From positions 2,790,001 through 2,854,000 of the forward strand of contig CAWIXB010000001.1 of the NCBI GenBank assembly GCA_963839955.1: a stretch of DNA of 64,000 nucleotides. The letters run 5' to 3'. The position numbers and the translations under genes were made by a program. Positions 57,668 to 64,000 of this stretch are shown here, one piece after another. Below the pieces are notes generated by a model. That model made no database searches and was not told the DNA's origin. It saw only the letters and a program-made list of their open reading frames with translations. The number at the start of each line of letters is the position of its first letter. The first letter of the stretch is position 1. Origin of the DNA: CAWIXB01 sp963839955. Its GTDB lineage: Bacteria > Actinomycetota > Actinomycetes > JACCUZ01.

Positions 57668-59095
57668 TCAGAAGGGCGGCTGGTCGAGGTCGGGGTCTGC
57701 CGGTTCGGGTTCGGGTGGCGCTGCACGGTTCGGTGCGGGTCGGCCGGGGGGTGGTGGGTGGTCGAGGAAGGGTTCGGGTGGGACTTGGTAGACATGGCGG
57801 GTGGGGCTGGTCCAGCGCAGGGTGTTGTCGGGGAGTTGTTCGACGGTCCAGTCGGTGTGGTGTTTCATCCGGTGGTTGTGTTTGCAGCCGCAGTAGAGGT
57901 TGTGGGCGGCGGTGGGTCCGTCGGGGAACGGTCTGGTGTGGTCGAGTTCGCAGCGTCGGGCGGGGATGCGGCAGCCGGGGGCGCGGCAGGTCTTGTCCCG
58001 GGCGATGACCAGCTCGGCGAGGGCTTGGGGTGGCCGGTAGGTGGTGGTGCCGACGTCGAGGACGGTGCCGGTGGCCGGGTCGGTGAGGATCCGCCGCCAG
58101 GTGGCGTCCCCGGCCAGTGCCCGGGCGACTTGGGCGGTGACGGGTCCGTAGCCGGTGAGCTCGCCTGGCGCCTCGTCCAGCCCGGCCAGGGTGGACGCGG
58201 CGACGGCGACCTGCACGGCGACGGGCCGGCCGTGCCGGCGGGGCAGGTCGGGGTCGGTGAGACCGTCCAGGGCGAGGTCGGCGAGCGCGTCGGCGCGGCG
58301 CTGGTCCAACGACCGCGGGTCGCCGGGTCCCTTGGCCTTCTCGGCGAGCGCGGTGAGCCAGTCGTGGCAGGCCACCGCGGCCGCGGCGGGCAGGGTCGCG
58401 TAGATGGCGGCCATCCCGTCCGGCAGCGCCCACAGCTGTACCCGCCGCTCAACGCTGGCCTGGTCGTGGCGGGTTTGCGCGGCGGTCGGGTCGGTGGCGA
58501 TGACCGCCCGCGCCAACGACGCCCGCAACCGGCCCACCGTCTGCTCCGGCGCCCGGCCCAGCACCCGGGTCTCCACCGCCAGACATGCGGCGTCGTCCAA
58601 CGGTGCTGTCGCGTCGACGATCGCCCGGGTCTTGGCCAAATCCAGGCGGCCGGCCTCAAGGGCACGGCGGGTGCCCGGGAGGCGGTCCAGCGCCAACGCC
58701 AGATGCAACCGGGCCTGCGCCCCGTTCTCACTGATCCGCAGCTCCGCGCCGATCTCCGCCGCCGCGAACTCCGACACCCGACCGGCGGGCAGCAGGTCCC
58801 CGGCGTCACCCGGATCCAACAACGCCGGCCGGCGCGCCGCCAGCTCCCGAATGGCCGTCAGCTGCCGGGACTGCGCCCACGCCGTCAACCGCTCCGCCGC
58901 GCCCAGGAAGGACACCAGGTCATAGCCCGACAACGCGGCCGGGTCGGCAGCGAGCAGCGACGCCAGGTCCGGACCCGGCGCCAACGACTCCAACTCCGAC
59001 TGCGCCGGTTGCGCCTGCGGCAGCGACTCGAGCTCCGCCTGCACCTGCCGGCCGGCCGGCAACCTCTCCCTCGCCTCACGCATCGTCTCGAACAT
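57668..59095 (-). CDS. DUF222 (13E12-type) HNH endonuclease
   Basis: 475 aa from ATG 59095 (MFETMREARERLPAGRQVQA); an in-frame TTG 20 codons upstream is possible but lies outside the operator. DUF222 covers about 40-330 (AAERLTAWAQSRQLTAIREL, LDDAACLAVETRVLGRAP). HNH motif near residue 385-430: CRAPGCRIPARRCELDHTRP, CGCKHNHRMKHH, with two zinc-like CxxC-type pairs. Proline-rich tail. In mycobacteria these repetitive genes are LexA-controlled; here a perfect SOS box overlaps the ATG. The family is often mobile and multi-copy. Confidence 0.9.
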   Translation of the reverse strand: MFETMREARERLPAGRQVQAELESLPQAQPAQSELESLAPGPDLASLLAADPAALSGYDLVSFLGAAERLTAWAQSRQLTAIRELAARRPALLDPGDAGDLLPAGRVSEFAAAEIGAELRISENGAQARLHLALALDRLPGTRRALEAGRLDLAKTRAIVDATAPLDDAACLAVETRVLGRAPEQTVGRLRASLARAVIATDPTAAQTRHDQASVERRVQLWALPDGMAAIYATLPAAAAVACHDWLTALAEKAKGPGDPRSLDQRRADALADLALDGLTDPDLPRRHGRPVAVQVAVAASTLAGLDEAPGELTGYGPVTAQVARALAGDATWRRILTDPATGTVLDVGTTTYRPPQALAELVIARDKTCRAPGCRIPARRCELDHTRPFPDGPTAAHNLYCGCKHNHRMKHHTDWTVEQLPDNTLRWTSPTRHVYQVPPEPFLDHPPPPGRPAPNRAAPPEPEPADPDLDQPPF

Positions 59096-59103
59096 GTGTT
59101 CGA
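59088..59103. promoter_or_regulatory. LexA (SOS) box over the HNH start codon
   Basis: TCGAACACATGTTCGA on the minus strand: a perfect TCGAAC-N4-GTTCGA palindrome, the actinobacterial LexA consensus. The internal ATG is the proposed start (Met-Phe-Glu), so repressor would sit directly on the initiation site and the transcript is probably leaderless. Confidence 0.85.
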
Positions 59104-59188
59104 TTATGGCAGCCCACACCGACAGGAAACGACCCCAGAACCCCTTTGTGGACAACGGATTCTCTAAGAAGCGTCTCCAGACCCCTCG

Positions 59189-59650
59189 CTACCGGAACGG
59201 ACTGCGAGCCGTGGCCGTGGCCTCGACCCCGTAACCGCCCGCCTGCGACGACGTCACCAGGTTGATGAACGGCATCCGCACGACGGCGCGCAGGGTCACG
59301 GTCACCCGGTCGCCCTGACCGCGCACGCCGACAACCTCGAAGCCGTCGAAGCGACCAGCAAGTGCCGCGTCCGAGACGTACTGCTGGACGGCGGCCTCCG
59401 CACCGACGTCGCTGATCGGCAGCGCGCCACCTTGGCCCGCGTAGACGCCGGCCAGATCGGGCTGGTTCGCCGCCGAGAGCGCTGCGCCATCAGCCGCCGC
59501 GACCAGGGACCGCCGGTGCAGGTAGACCTTCGAGACGTCGACCACGACGGTGACGAGCAGACCCGCGATCAACGCATAGACCAGGACGAGCAGCATCAGC
59601 TGGCCGTCGTCGCCACCCGCACGCGCCGGGAAGCACCGCCGCACCGACAT
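59189..59650 (-). CDS. TadG-like pseudopilin/secretion-associated membrane protein
   Basis: 153 aa from ATG 59650, sharing one base with the upstream stop (TGATG). One N-terminal TM helix in GGDDGQLMLLVLVYALIAGL, then VVVDVSKVYLHRRSLVAAAD and GAALSAANQPDL, the usual TadE/TadG continuation. The C-terminal half is beta-rich (RVTVTLRAVVRMPFINLV). Last gene of the tad operon; 93 bp to the HNH gene. Confidence 0.82.
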   Translation of the reverse strand: MSVRRCFPARAGGDDGQLMLLVLVYALIAGLLVTVVVDVSKVYLHRRSLVAAADGAALSAANQPDLAGVYAGQGGALPISDVGAEAAVQQYVSDAALAGRFDGFEVVGVRGQGDRVTVTLRAVVRMPFINLVTSSQAGGYGVEATATARSPFR

Positions 59651-60108
59651 CAGCCGACCGCCCGGAACCGGTCGACGACCTGCACATGGCGACTCGTCAC
59701 GTGCACCGACGCCGGCGCCGACCCGTCGAGAACACTGGGCACGAGTGGGAGGACGACGTCGTGCGCGATCTCGACCTCGATGCGCGCGCCGGGTGTGTGG
59801 CACGGCTGCGCGGAACAAGTGATCTGCAGGCCGCCCGCGTCGAGAACGAGCCCGCTGTCGGCCATCACGATCGCGGCAGCGGCGACAGCCCGATCAGCGC
59901 CGAGCGACTCGTCGTCCGCTGTCGCGTAGACACGCCCCGCCTCCCGAGCGGCGCTCGACACGGCGTACGACGCGCCTTGCACCTTGAAGACGGTGAGAAG
60001 CACATAGACGAGCGGCACCATGAGCAGCACCGCAAGGAACACGAACTCGACGATGGCGCTGCCGCCGTCATCGGAACGCAGCCGCACGAGCAGGGCGCGG
60101 GAGGTCAC
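59650..60108 (-). CDS. TadE-like minor pseudopilin (second copy)
   Basis: 152 aa from GTG 60108 (GTGA overlap). TadE signature SDDGGSAIVEFVFLAVLLMV with Glu five residues into the helix, then LVYVLLTVFKVQGASYAVSS and AAREAGRVYATA. The periplasmic part contains a Cys pair in LQITCSAQPCHTPG, likely a disulfide. Paralogue of the preceding gene. Confidence 0.88.
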   Translation of the reverse strand: MTSRALLVRLRSDDGGSAIVEFVFLAVLLMVPLVYVLLTVFKVQGASYAVSSAAREAGRVYATADDESLGADRAVAAAAIVMADSGLVLDAGGLQITCSAQPCHTPGARIEVEIAHDVVLPLVPSVLDGSAPASVHVTSRHVQVVDRFRAVG

Positions 60109-60491
60109 AGCGCGTCCTCGTCGAGAGCGTGGCCGCGTACGACGATGCCGCGCGAAGGCCCAAGCAGGCCGATGACGGGCAGCGTCGCCTCCACCCGGAC
60201 GTAGACGGTGGGCACGCCTTGCACCGTCTCCAAGCCGCTCGTCACGTCGGACGCGAACGTGTCTGCAAGCGACTCCCTGATCAGTCGACGGGTGAGCACT
60301 GCGCCGTCGTCCGGCGTGCGATCCGCGTTCGCCGCGAGACGCGCACCCTCCGCAGCAGACGCGGTCAGCGTGTTGCGCACGTGCAGTGCAAGGCCGAGTT
60401 GGAGCACGCCAAGGAACAGCACCGTCAACAACACCCCGACCAGCGTGAACTCGACAACGGCTGACCCGTCGTCGTCGCTCACTCGCGTCAC
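60105..60491 (-). CDS. TadE-like minor pseudopilin (first copy)
   Basis: 128 aa from GTG 60491 (GTGA overlap). DDDGSAVVEFTLVGVLLTVL is the TadE helix with its conserved Glu, followed by LALHVRNTLTASAAEGARLA and a C-terminal beta segment (VRVEATLPVIGLLG). Membrane, extracellular C-terminus. Probably initiates or caps the Flp fibre. Confidence 0.9.
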   Translation of the reverse strand: MTRVSDDDGSAVVEFTLVGVLLTVLFLGVLQLGLALHVRNTLTASAAEGARLAANADRTPDDGAVLTRRLIRESLADTFASDVTSGLETVQGVPTVYVRVEATLPVIGLLGPSRGIVVRGHALDEDAL

Positions 60492-60688
60492 GGGGAGCTG
60501 CCGGCGACCCCGTCCAGGGCGTTGTTGAACAGCTCGGTGAGCCGGTCGTCGGCAACGACCCAGATGGCGGTGACCAGACCCGCCGTCATGATCGTGACCA
60601 GCACCCAACCCGGGACGTCGCCACGATCACGGCCGTGGGTCAGCACCCGCACGTAGGCCGACCACAACAGCTCGGACACCGGCCGCAT
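60488..60688 (-). CDS. Small single-TM protein of the Tad operon (Flp-like position)
   Basis: 66 aa from ATG 60688, chosen for GTGGAGAAG 7 nt upstream; two in-frame ATG codons at 60703 and 60712 are alternatives. Sequence MRPVSELLWSAYVRVLTHGR, DRGDVPGWVLVTIMTAGLVT and AIWVVADDRLTELFNNALDG: a short charged head, one TM helix and an amphipathic tail. Size and position fit a Flp-type pilin or a pilin-like subunit, but the classical prepilin peptidase motif (G/XXXXEY) is not visible. Confidence 0.7.
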   Translation of the reverse strand: MRPVSELLWSAYVRVLTHGRDRGDVPGWVLVTIMTAGLVTAIWVVADDRLTELFNNALDGVAGSSP

Positions 60689-60732
60689 TCTCTTCTCCAC
60701 CATCTCCTGCATCTCCTTCTTTGCGCCGGCCT

Positions 60733-61668
60733 TCAGCCGGCGAAGCTGAACCCGAGGAACCCGGGAAACAACGCGAACACCACGGTCACGGGCAGCACGA
60801 GGAAGACAACGGGCACCATCATCGCGATCTCCTTGCGACCTCCCGTCTCGAGCAGGGCCCGCTTCCCTGCCTCGCGCACATCGACGGCCTGCGCGCGAAG
60901 AACTTCGGCGAGCGGCGTCCCGCGCTCGACGGCAATCGCCACTCCGTCCACGAAGCGCGCGAGCGGCGGCAGGCTCGTACGGTCGGCCATGCCCTGCAAC
61001 GCGTTGACGAGCGACGCACCTGCCCTGGCGTCCCCGAGTGCACGTCCGAGCTCGCGCGCGAGCTCGCCGTGACTGATACGCGTCACTCGCTCGAGTGCGC
61101 CGACCGCACCCTCCCCCGCAGCAACAGCCAACGCAAGCAGTTCGGCGACGGTGGGGAACTCGTTCAGCATGCGTTCTTCCCGTCGTGCGACCTCCCGCGA
61201 GAGCCACGTGTCGCGCAGCAGGACCCCACCGACGAGGCAGACCAGGCAGATCACCAGCAGCGGGAGCGGCCGGAATGAACCGTTCGCGCTGAGCGCGACG
61301 CAGAGCATGACGCCGACCACCAGGCCGATGCCGCCCCAGACGACCTGCTCGGCGCGGAACTGCTCGACGGTGACCCCGCGCCCGGCCTGCTCGAGACGAC
61401 GACGGACGGACGAAGTGCCACCGAGGATGCGTTCGAGGGCGCGCACCGCACGAGCCATGAACGGCGCGAGGATGCGCTCCAGCGCCGGGAAGGGCGTGAA
61501 CGCCCGCGGGCCGGACAGCAGTCGCGAGGGTCGGGAGGCGTCGCGAAGGTAGGGCGCCAAGCGGTCGTCGAGGCGCGGCCGACGAAGAGCAGGAACCCGA
61601 AGGGCGGTCACCACGAGACCGACGCCGGCGACCAGACCAACGAAGGCACCGAGCACAGCACCCGTCAC
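60733..61668 (-). CDS. tadC: Tad pilus inner-membrane protein TadC
   Basis: 311 aa from GTG 61668 (GTGA overlap with tadB). Type II secretion F domain (EFPTVAELLALAVAAGEGAV, ISHGELARELGRALGDARAG) flanked by TM helices at about 5-25, 108-150 and 285-308 (MVPVVFLVLPVTVVFALFPG). Together with TadB it forms the platform for the CpaF ATPase. Confidence 0.9.
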   Translation of the reverse strand: MTGAVLGAFVGLVAGVGLVVTALRVPALRRPRLDDRLAPYLRDASRPSRLLSGPRAFTPFPALERILAPFMARAVRALERILGGTSSVRRRLEQAGRGVTVEQFRAEQVVWGGIGLVVGVMLCVALSANGSFRPLPLLVICLVCLVGGVLLRDTWLSREVARREERMLNEFPTVAELLALAVAAGEGAVGALERVTRISHGELARELGRALGDARAGASLVNALQGMADRTSLPPLARFVDGVAIAVERGTPLAEVLRAQAVDVREAGKRALLETGGRKEIAMMVPVVFLVLPVTVVFALFPGFLGFSFAG

Positions 61669-62525
61669 CGGAGCACCCGGGCCTCGTCGGGAAGGCGACC
61701 GATGCGCACCATGAGGCGATACGCGACGAGACAGGTCGCACCCCCACCGGCGAGGACCACGAGGCCGGTCGCGCTGTTGTAGGCGTCGACGGCTTCGGGG
61801 CGCAGCGACAACAGCGCCAGCACGATCCACGGCGCGGACACCGCGAGCCGCGCAGCGTTGAGGGTCCAGCCCTGGCGTGTCTCGAGCTCGGCTCGCGTCC
61901 GGGCGTCCTCTCGCAGGAACGCGGACAAGGTGCGGAGCAATCGCCCGAGGTCGTTGCCCCCCACCTCTCGCGCCATACGCAGCGACTCGACGATGCGATC
62001 GCCGACCGGGTCGGCGAGGGTGGCCTTGAGAGTGTCGAGGCACTCATAGAAGCGACCAGTAGCGCGGTAGTCCTCACCGAAGCGCGCGAACGGCTGGCGC
62101 AGGTCCAACGGTCCGCGAACGCCGACCTGGGCGAGCGCCTCCGGCAACGAAAGTCCAGCGCGCACACCGGATGCCAGGTTGTCGACGACCTCCGGCCACA
62201 GCTCACGCAGCTCGGCCCGTCGCTGGCGCTGGCGCACTCGGACGAGCGCCACGGGCCCAGTACTCGCGATGACGCCGAACGCGACCGCGATCACCAGCGA
62301 CTGCGACACGGCAAGAACTGCCACGAGCACGACCATCCCGACGCCCACGCACGAGGCGACGAGACCGGCTGGCGTCACTGCCTCGATGCCCGCCTGGGCC
62401 AACATCTCGACGACTCGCTGGCGCCGGCTCACACCGCTGTCGCGAAGCCCTGACGGCCGCGGTCCTAGTGACTGCCACATCGAGAAGAGTCCGAGCCCCA
62501 GAAGCAATCCGACAAGCGCGCCCAT
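61665..62525 (-). CDS. tadB: Tad pilus inner-membrane protein TadB
   Basis: 286 aa. ATG 62525 shares a base with the cpaF stop (TGATG). N-terminal TM (GALVGLLLGLGLFSM), two central TM helices (LVASCVGVGMVVLVAVLAVS, LVIAVAFGVIASTGPVALV), the T2SF domain (ELWPEVVDNLASGVRAGLSL, MAREVGGNDLGRLLRTLSAF) and two C-terminal TM helices. The partner TadC is encoded just downstream. Confidence 0.9.
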   Translation of the reverse strand: MGALVGLLLGLGLFSMWQSLGPRPSGLRDSGVSRRQRVVEMLAQAGIEAVTPAGLVASCVGVGMVVLVAVLAVSQSLVIAVAFGVIASTGPVALVRVRQRQRRAELRELWPEVVDNLASGVRAGLSLPEALAQVGVRGPLDLRQPFARFGEDYRATGRFYECLDTLKATLADPVGDRIVESLRMAREVGGNDLGRLLRTLSAFLREDARTRAELETRQGWTLNAARLAVSAPWIVLALLSLRPEAVDAYNSATGLVVLAGGGATCLVAYRLMVRIGRLPDEARVLR

Positions 62526-63763
62526 CAAGCGTCCACGACATCGTGGGGTGCCAGCAGCCGCGACAGTTTGTAGCCGGCGCGGCCGAACCGGTCGGTGTGG
62601 GGCGGCCAACCGTCCGCACGCACGAGCCGATCGCCGCTCGTCACGAAGAGGTCAGCGCTCTCGACGACGTCACCCTCGACCCGACCGGGAAGCGCCACGA
62701 TCTCGCTGATGACGCGACGCCCGTCGCGCTCGGTAGTGATGTGTACGACGAGGTCGATGCTGCTCGCCACCGTGGGCACCACGAAACGGTGGCCGACGTT
62801 CTCCCCGGCGAGCAGGGGCAGTGTGCACATCTTCGTCACGGCCTCACGCGCCGAGTTGGCGTGCATCGAGCACATGCCGGGCAGTCCCGAGTTGAGCGCG
62901 ATGAGGAGGTCGAGGCTCTCCTCCTGCCGAACCTCGCCCACCACGATGCGCGACGGGCGCATCCGCAGCGCTTCCTTGACGAGTCGACGCAGCTTTATCT
63001 CCCCGGTGCCCTCGAGGCTCGGCTGGCGGCATTGCATCGACACCACGTCCGGCAGCGGGATCTTCAGCTCGAAGACCTCTTCGCAGGTCACCACCCTTTC
63101 GCGCGACGGGATCGCCGCGGACAGGCAGTTGAGCAAGGTCGTCTTGCCGGCCTGGGTTCCGCCGGACACGAGGATGTTGAGGCCGCTGGCGACCGCGGCC
63201 TCGAGGAAGTGCGCCGCCTGCCAGGTCAGGGTGCCGAGGTGGACGAGGTCCTCGAGATGGCTGGCCCGCACCACGAACTTGCGAATGTTCACCGACCATG
63301 CCTCGCGAGTGATGTCGGGGATCGCGACGTGCAGCCGACTCCCGTCAGGGAGCATCGCGTCGACGAACGGGGTGGACAGATCCACCCGCCGACCGGACGA
63401 CTTGAGCATCCGCTCGACGAGATCGCGCACCTCGTCGTCGGTCAGGATGGTGGTCGTCAGCTCGTGGACACCCTGCCGAGCGATGAACACCTTCGTCGGC
63501 TCGTTGATCCAGATCTCCTCGACCGCCGGGTCGTCGAAATAGCGCTGCAGCGGCCCGAACCCGGCAACAGCGTCGAAGACATCACGGGCCACACCTCGCG
63601 CGTCGACGAGATGCGGGAGATCGCCGCCGAGGCTTCGTTCGTCGTACTCCGCGACCACCTCGTCGACGAGACGGCGGACCGACGCCGGGTCCACCACAGG
63701 GTCGAGGCCGCGGCGACGGACGAGCTCGCGGACCTCGTCCTCGACCACGCTGATGGCGTTCAC
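62525..63763 (-). CDS. cpaF: Tad pilus assembly ATPase CpaF/TadA
   Basis: 412 aa from GTG 63763, GGGGAG 6 nt upstream; the longer frame has a poor head. N-terminal helical domain, then GFGPLQRYFDDPAVEEIWIN (GSPII N-domain), Walker A SGGTQAGKTTLLNCL near residue 200, Walker B-like SRIVVGEVRQEESLDLLIAL, and GMCSMHANSAREAVTKMCTL (His box). Hexameric traffic ATPase driving pilus assembly. First visible gene of the operon; septum-site or TadZ genes upstream, if any, are beyond the window. Confidence 0.93.
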   Translation of the reverse strand: MNAISVVEDEVRELVRRRGLDPVVDPASVRRLVDEVVAEYDERSLGGDLPHLVDARGVARDVFDAVAGFGPLQRYFDDPAVEEIWINEPTKVFIARQGVHELTTTILTDDEVRDLVERMLKSSGRRVDLSTPFVDAMLPDGSRLHVAIPDITREAWSVNIRKFVVRASHLEDLVHLGTLTWQAAHFLEAAVASGLNILVSGGTQAGKTTLLNCLSAAIPSRERVVTCEEVFELKIPLPDVVSMQCRQPSLEGTGEIKLRRLVKEALRMRPSRIVVGEVRQEESLDLLIALNSGLPGMCSMHANSAREAVTKMCTLPLLAGENVGHRFVVPTVASSIDLVVHITTERDGRRVISEIVALPGRVEGDVVESADLFVTSGDRLVRADGWPPHTDRFGRAGYKLSRLLAPHDVVDA

Positions 63764-64000
63764 GCACTCCCCACAGGTCGCCACGGCACCCGGACAGGCG
63801 CCGACTGCGGCAGAGGGTATACGGACAAATCGACTATCAACAGACCTATGGGACGGCCTGTGGACGACGGATTCTGGTACGCCGACGCCGGCGTCACGAC
63901 CCGTCACTGCCCCAGGCTCAGCGGCTCCCGGCAGGGATCACGGACGGTGCCCGCGGTTGAGGAAGCTCGTGATTCTCACGGTTGCCTGGCACGCTGTTGC
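63764..64000. other. Upstream region of the Tad operon
   Basis: 237 bp with no credible gene. It holds the short hairpin CGTGA-TTC-TCACG (63968-63980) and the AT-richer patch around 63820-63840, the probable cpaF promoter. No clear -35/-10 pair at proper spacing. Confidence 0.4.

Noticed and set aside
57444..58433. Long open frame upstream of the flavoprotein, antisense-like in frame to the HNH gene
   Set aside because: Its translation is Arg/Pro-rich and is a frame shadow of the HNH endonuclease.
63968..63980. Terminator before the Tad operon
   Set aside because: CGTGA-TTC-TCACG has only a 5-bp stem and no T-run; reported only as part of the gap.

Overview
The window is high-GC DNA (roughly 70 percent by eye) with GTG and TTG starts, dense 1-, 4- and 8-nt start/stop overlaps, a mycothiol-dependent enzyme family, FtsEX next to smpB/ssrA, actinobacterial domains of unknown function (DUF3039, DUF3048, DUF6986, DUF222-HNH) and a LexA box of the TCGAAC-N4-GTTCGA type. 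This is a chromosomal segment of an actinomycete. A Nocardioidaceae/Propionibacteriales-like soil organism is my best guess, but the genus cannot be fixed from the sequence alone.

Layout. 0-4.3 kb: purine/urate catabolism (8-oxoguanine-deaminase-like amidohydrolase, an allantoicase-OHCU decarboxylase fusion, HIU hydrolase, uricase, and a CitE/HpcH-like DUF6986 protein). 4.3-6.6 kb: two secreted M43 metalloproteases. 6.7-9.4 kb: DUF3039, YqgE and VanZ-like proteins and an ACT-domain malic enzyme. 9.6-14 kb: a phosphorelay/partner-switching group (CHASE3 histidine kinase, stand-alone receiver, receiver-PP2C phosphatase, RsbW-like ATPase). 14-17.6 kb: sulfate activation (cysD, cysNC) overlapping a PlsC acyltransferase. 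17.7-26.3 kb: ECF sigma/anti-sigma pair, DUF3048 lipoprotein, gamma-glutamyltransferase, GH28 polygalacturonase, an isolated infA and small proteins.

26.4-38.7 kb is the most distinctive region: a catabolic gene cluster. It has a phthalate-dioxygenase-like Rieske oxygenase with its own 2Fe-2S ferredoxin and ferredoxin reductase, LigJ- and LigK-like lower-pathway enzymes, a zinc alcohol dehydrogenase, a 4,5-dihydroxyphthalate-decarboxylase-like protein plus the wreck of a second one, RpiB-like and PanB-like enzymes, an alpha/beta hydrolase with an abnormal active site, a mycothiol-dependent isomerase family protein, a diiron-type metallo-beta-lactamase-fold protein and a TetR regulator. Four promoters carry one related palindrome (about TTGGTNNGWCCATT) and the TetR promoter carries a 19-bp palindrome sharing a half-site. 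No ring-cleavage dioxygenase is present, so the substrate is open.

38.7-50.6 kb: MerR-alcohol dehydrogenase pair, tmRNA, Ser/Thr kinase, smpB, CtpA, an M23 peptidase, ftsX, ftsE, prfB, a potassium channel, and a c-di-AMP riboswitch in front of an NlpC/P60 hydrolase. 50.7-59.1 kb: accessory genes, including an M28 peptidase with one lectin-like blade, an M43 protease carrying seven such blades, a cyclic-nucleotide-domain/thioredoxin-reductase-like fusion without the redox CxxC, and a DUF222-HNH endonuclease whose start codon lies inside a LexA box. 59.2-63.8 kb: a tightly overlapped Tad/Flp pilus operon (cpaF, tadB, tadC, small TM protein, two TadE-like, TadG-like). The last 240 bp show no gene.
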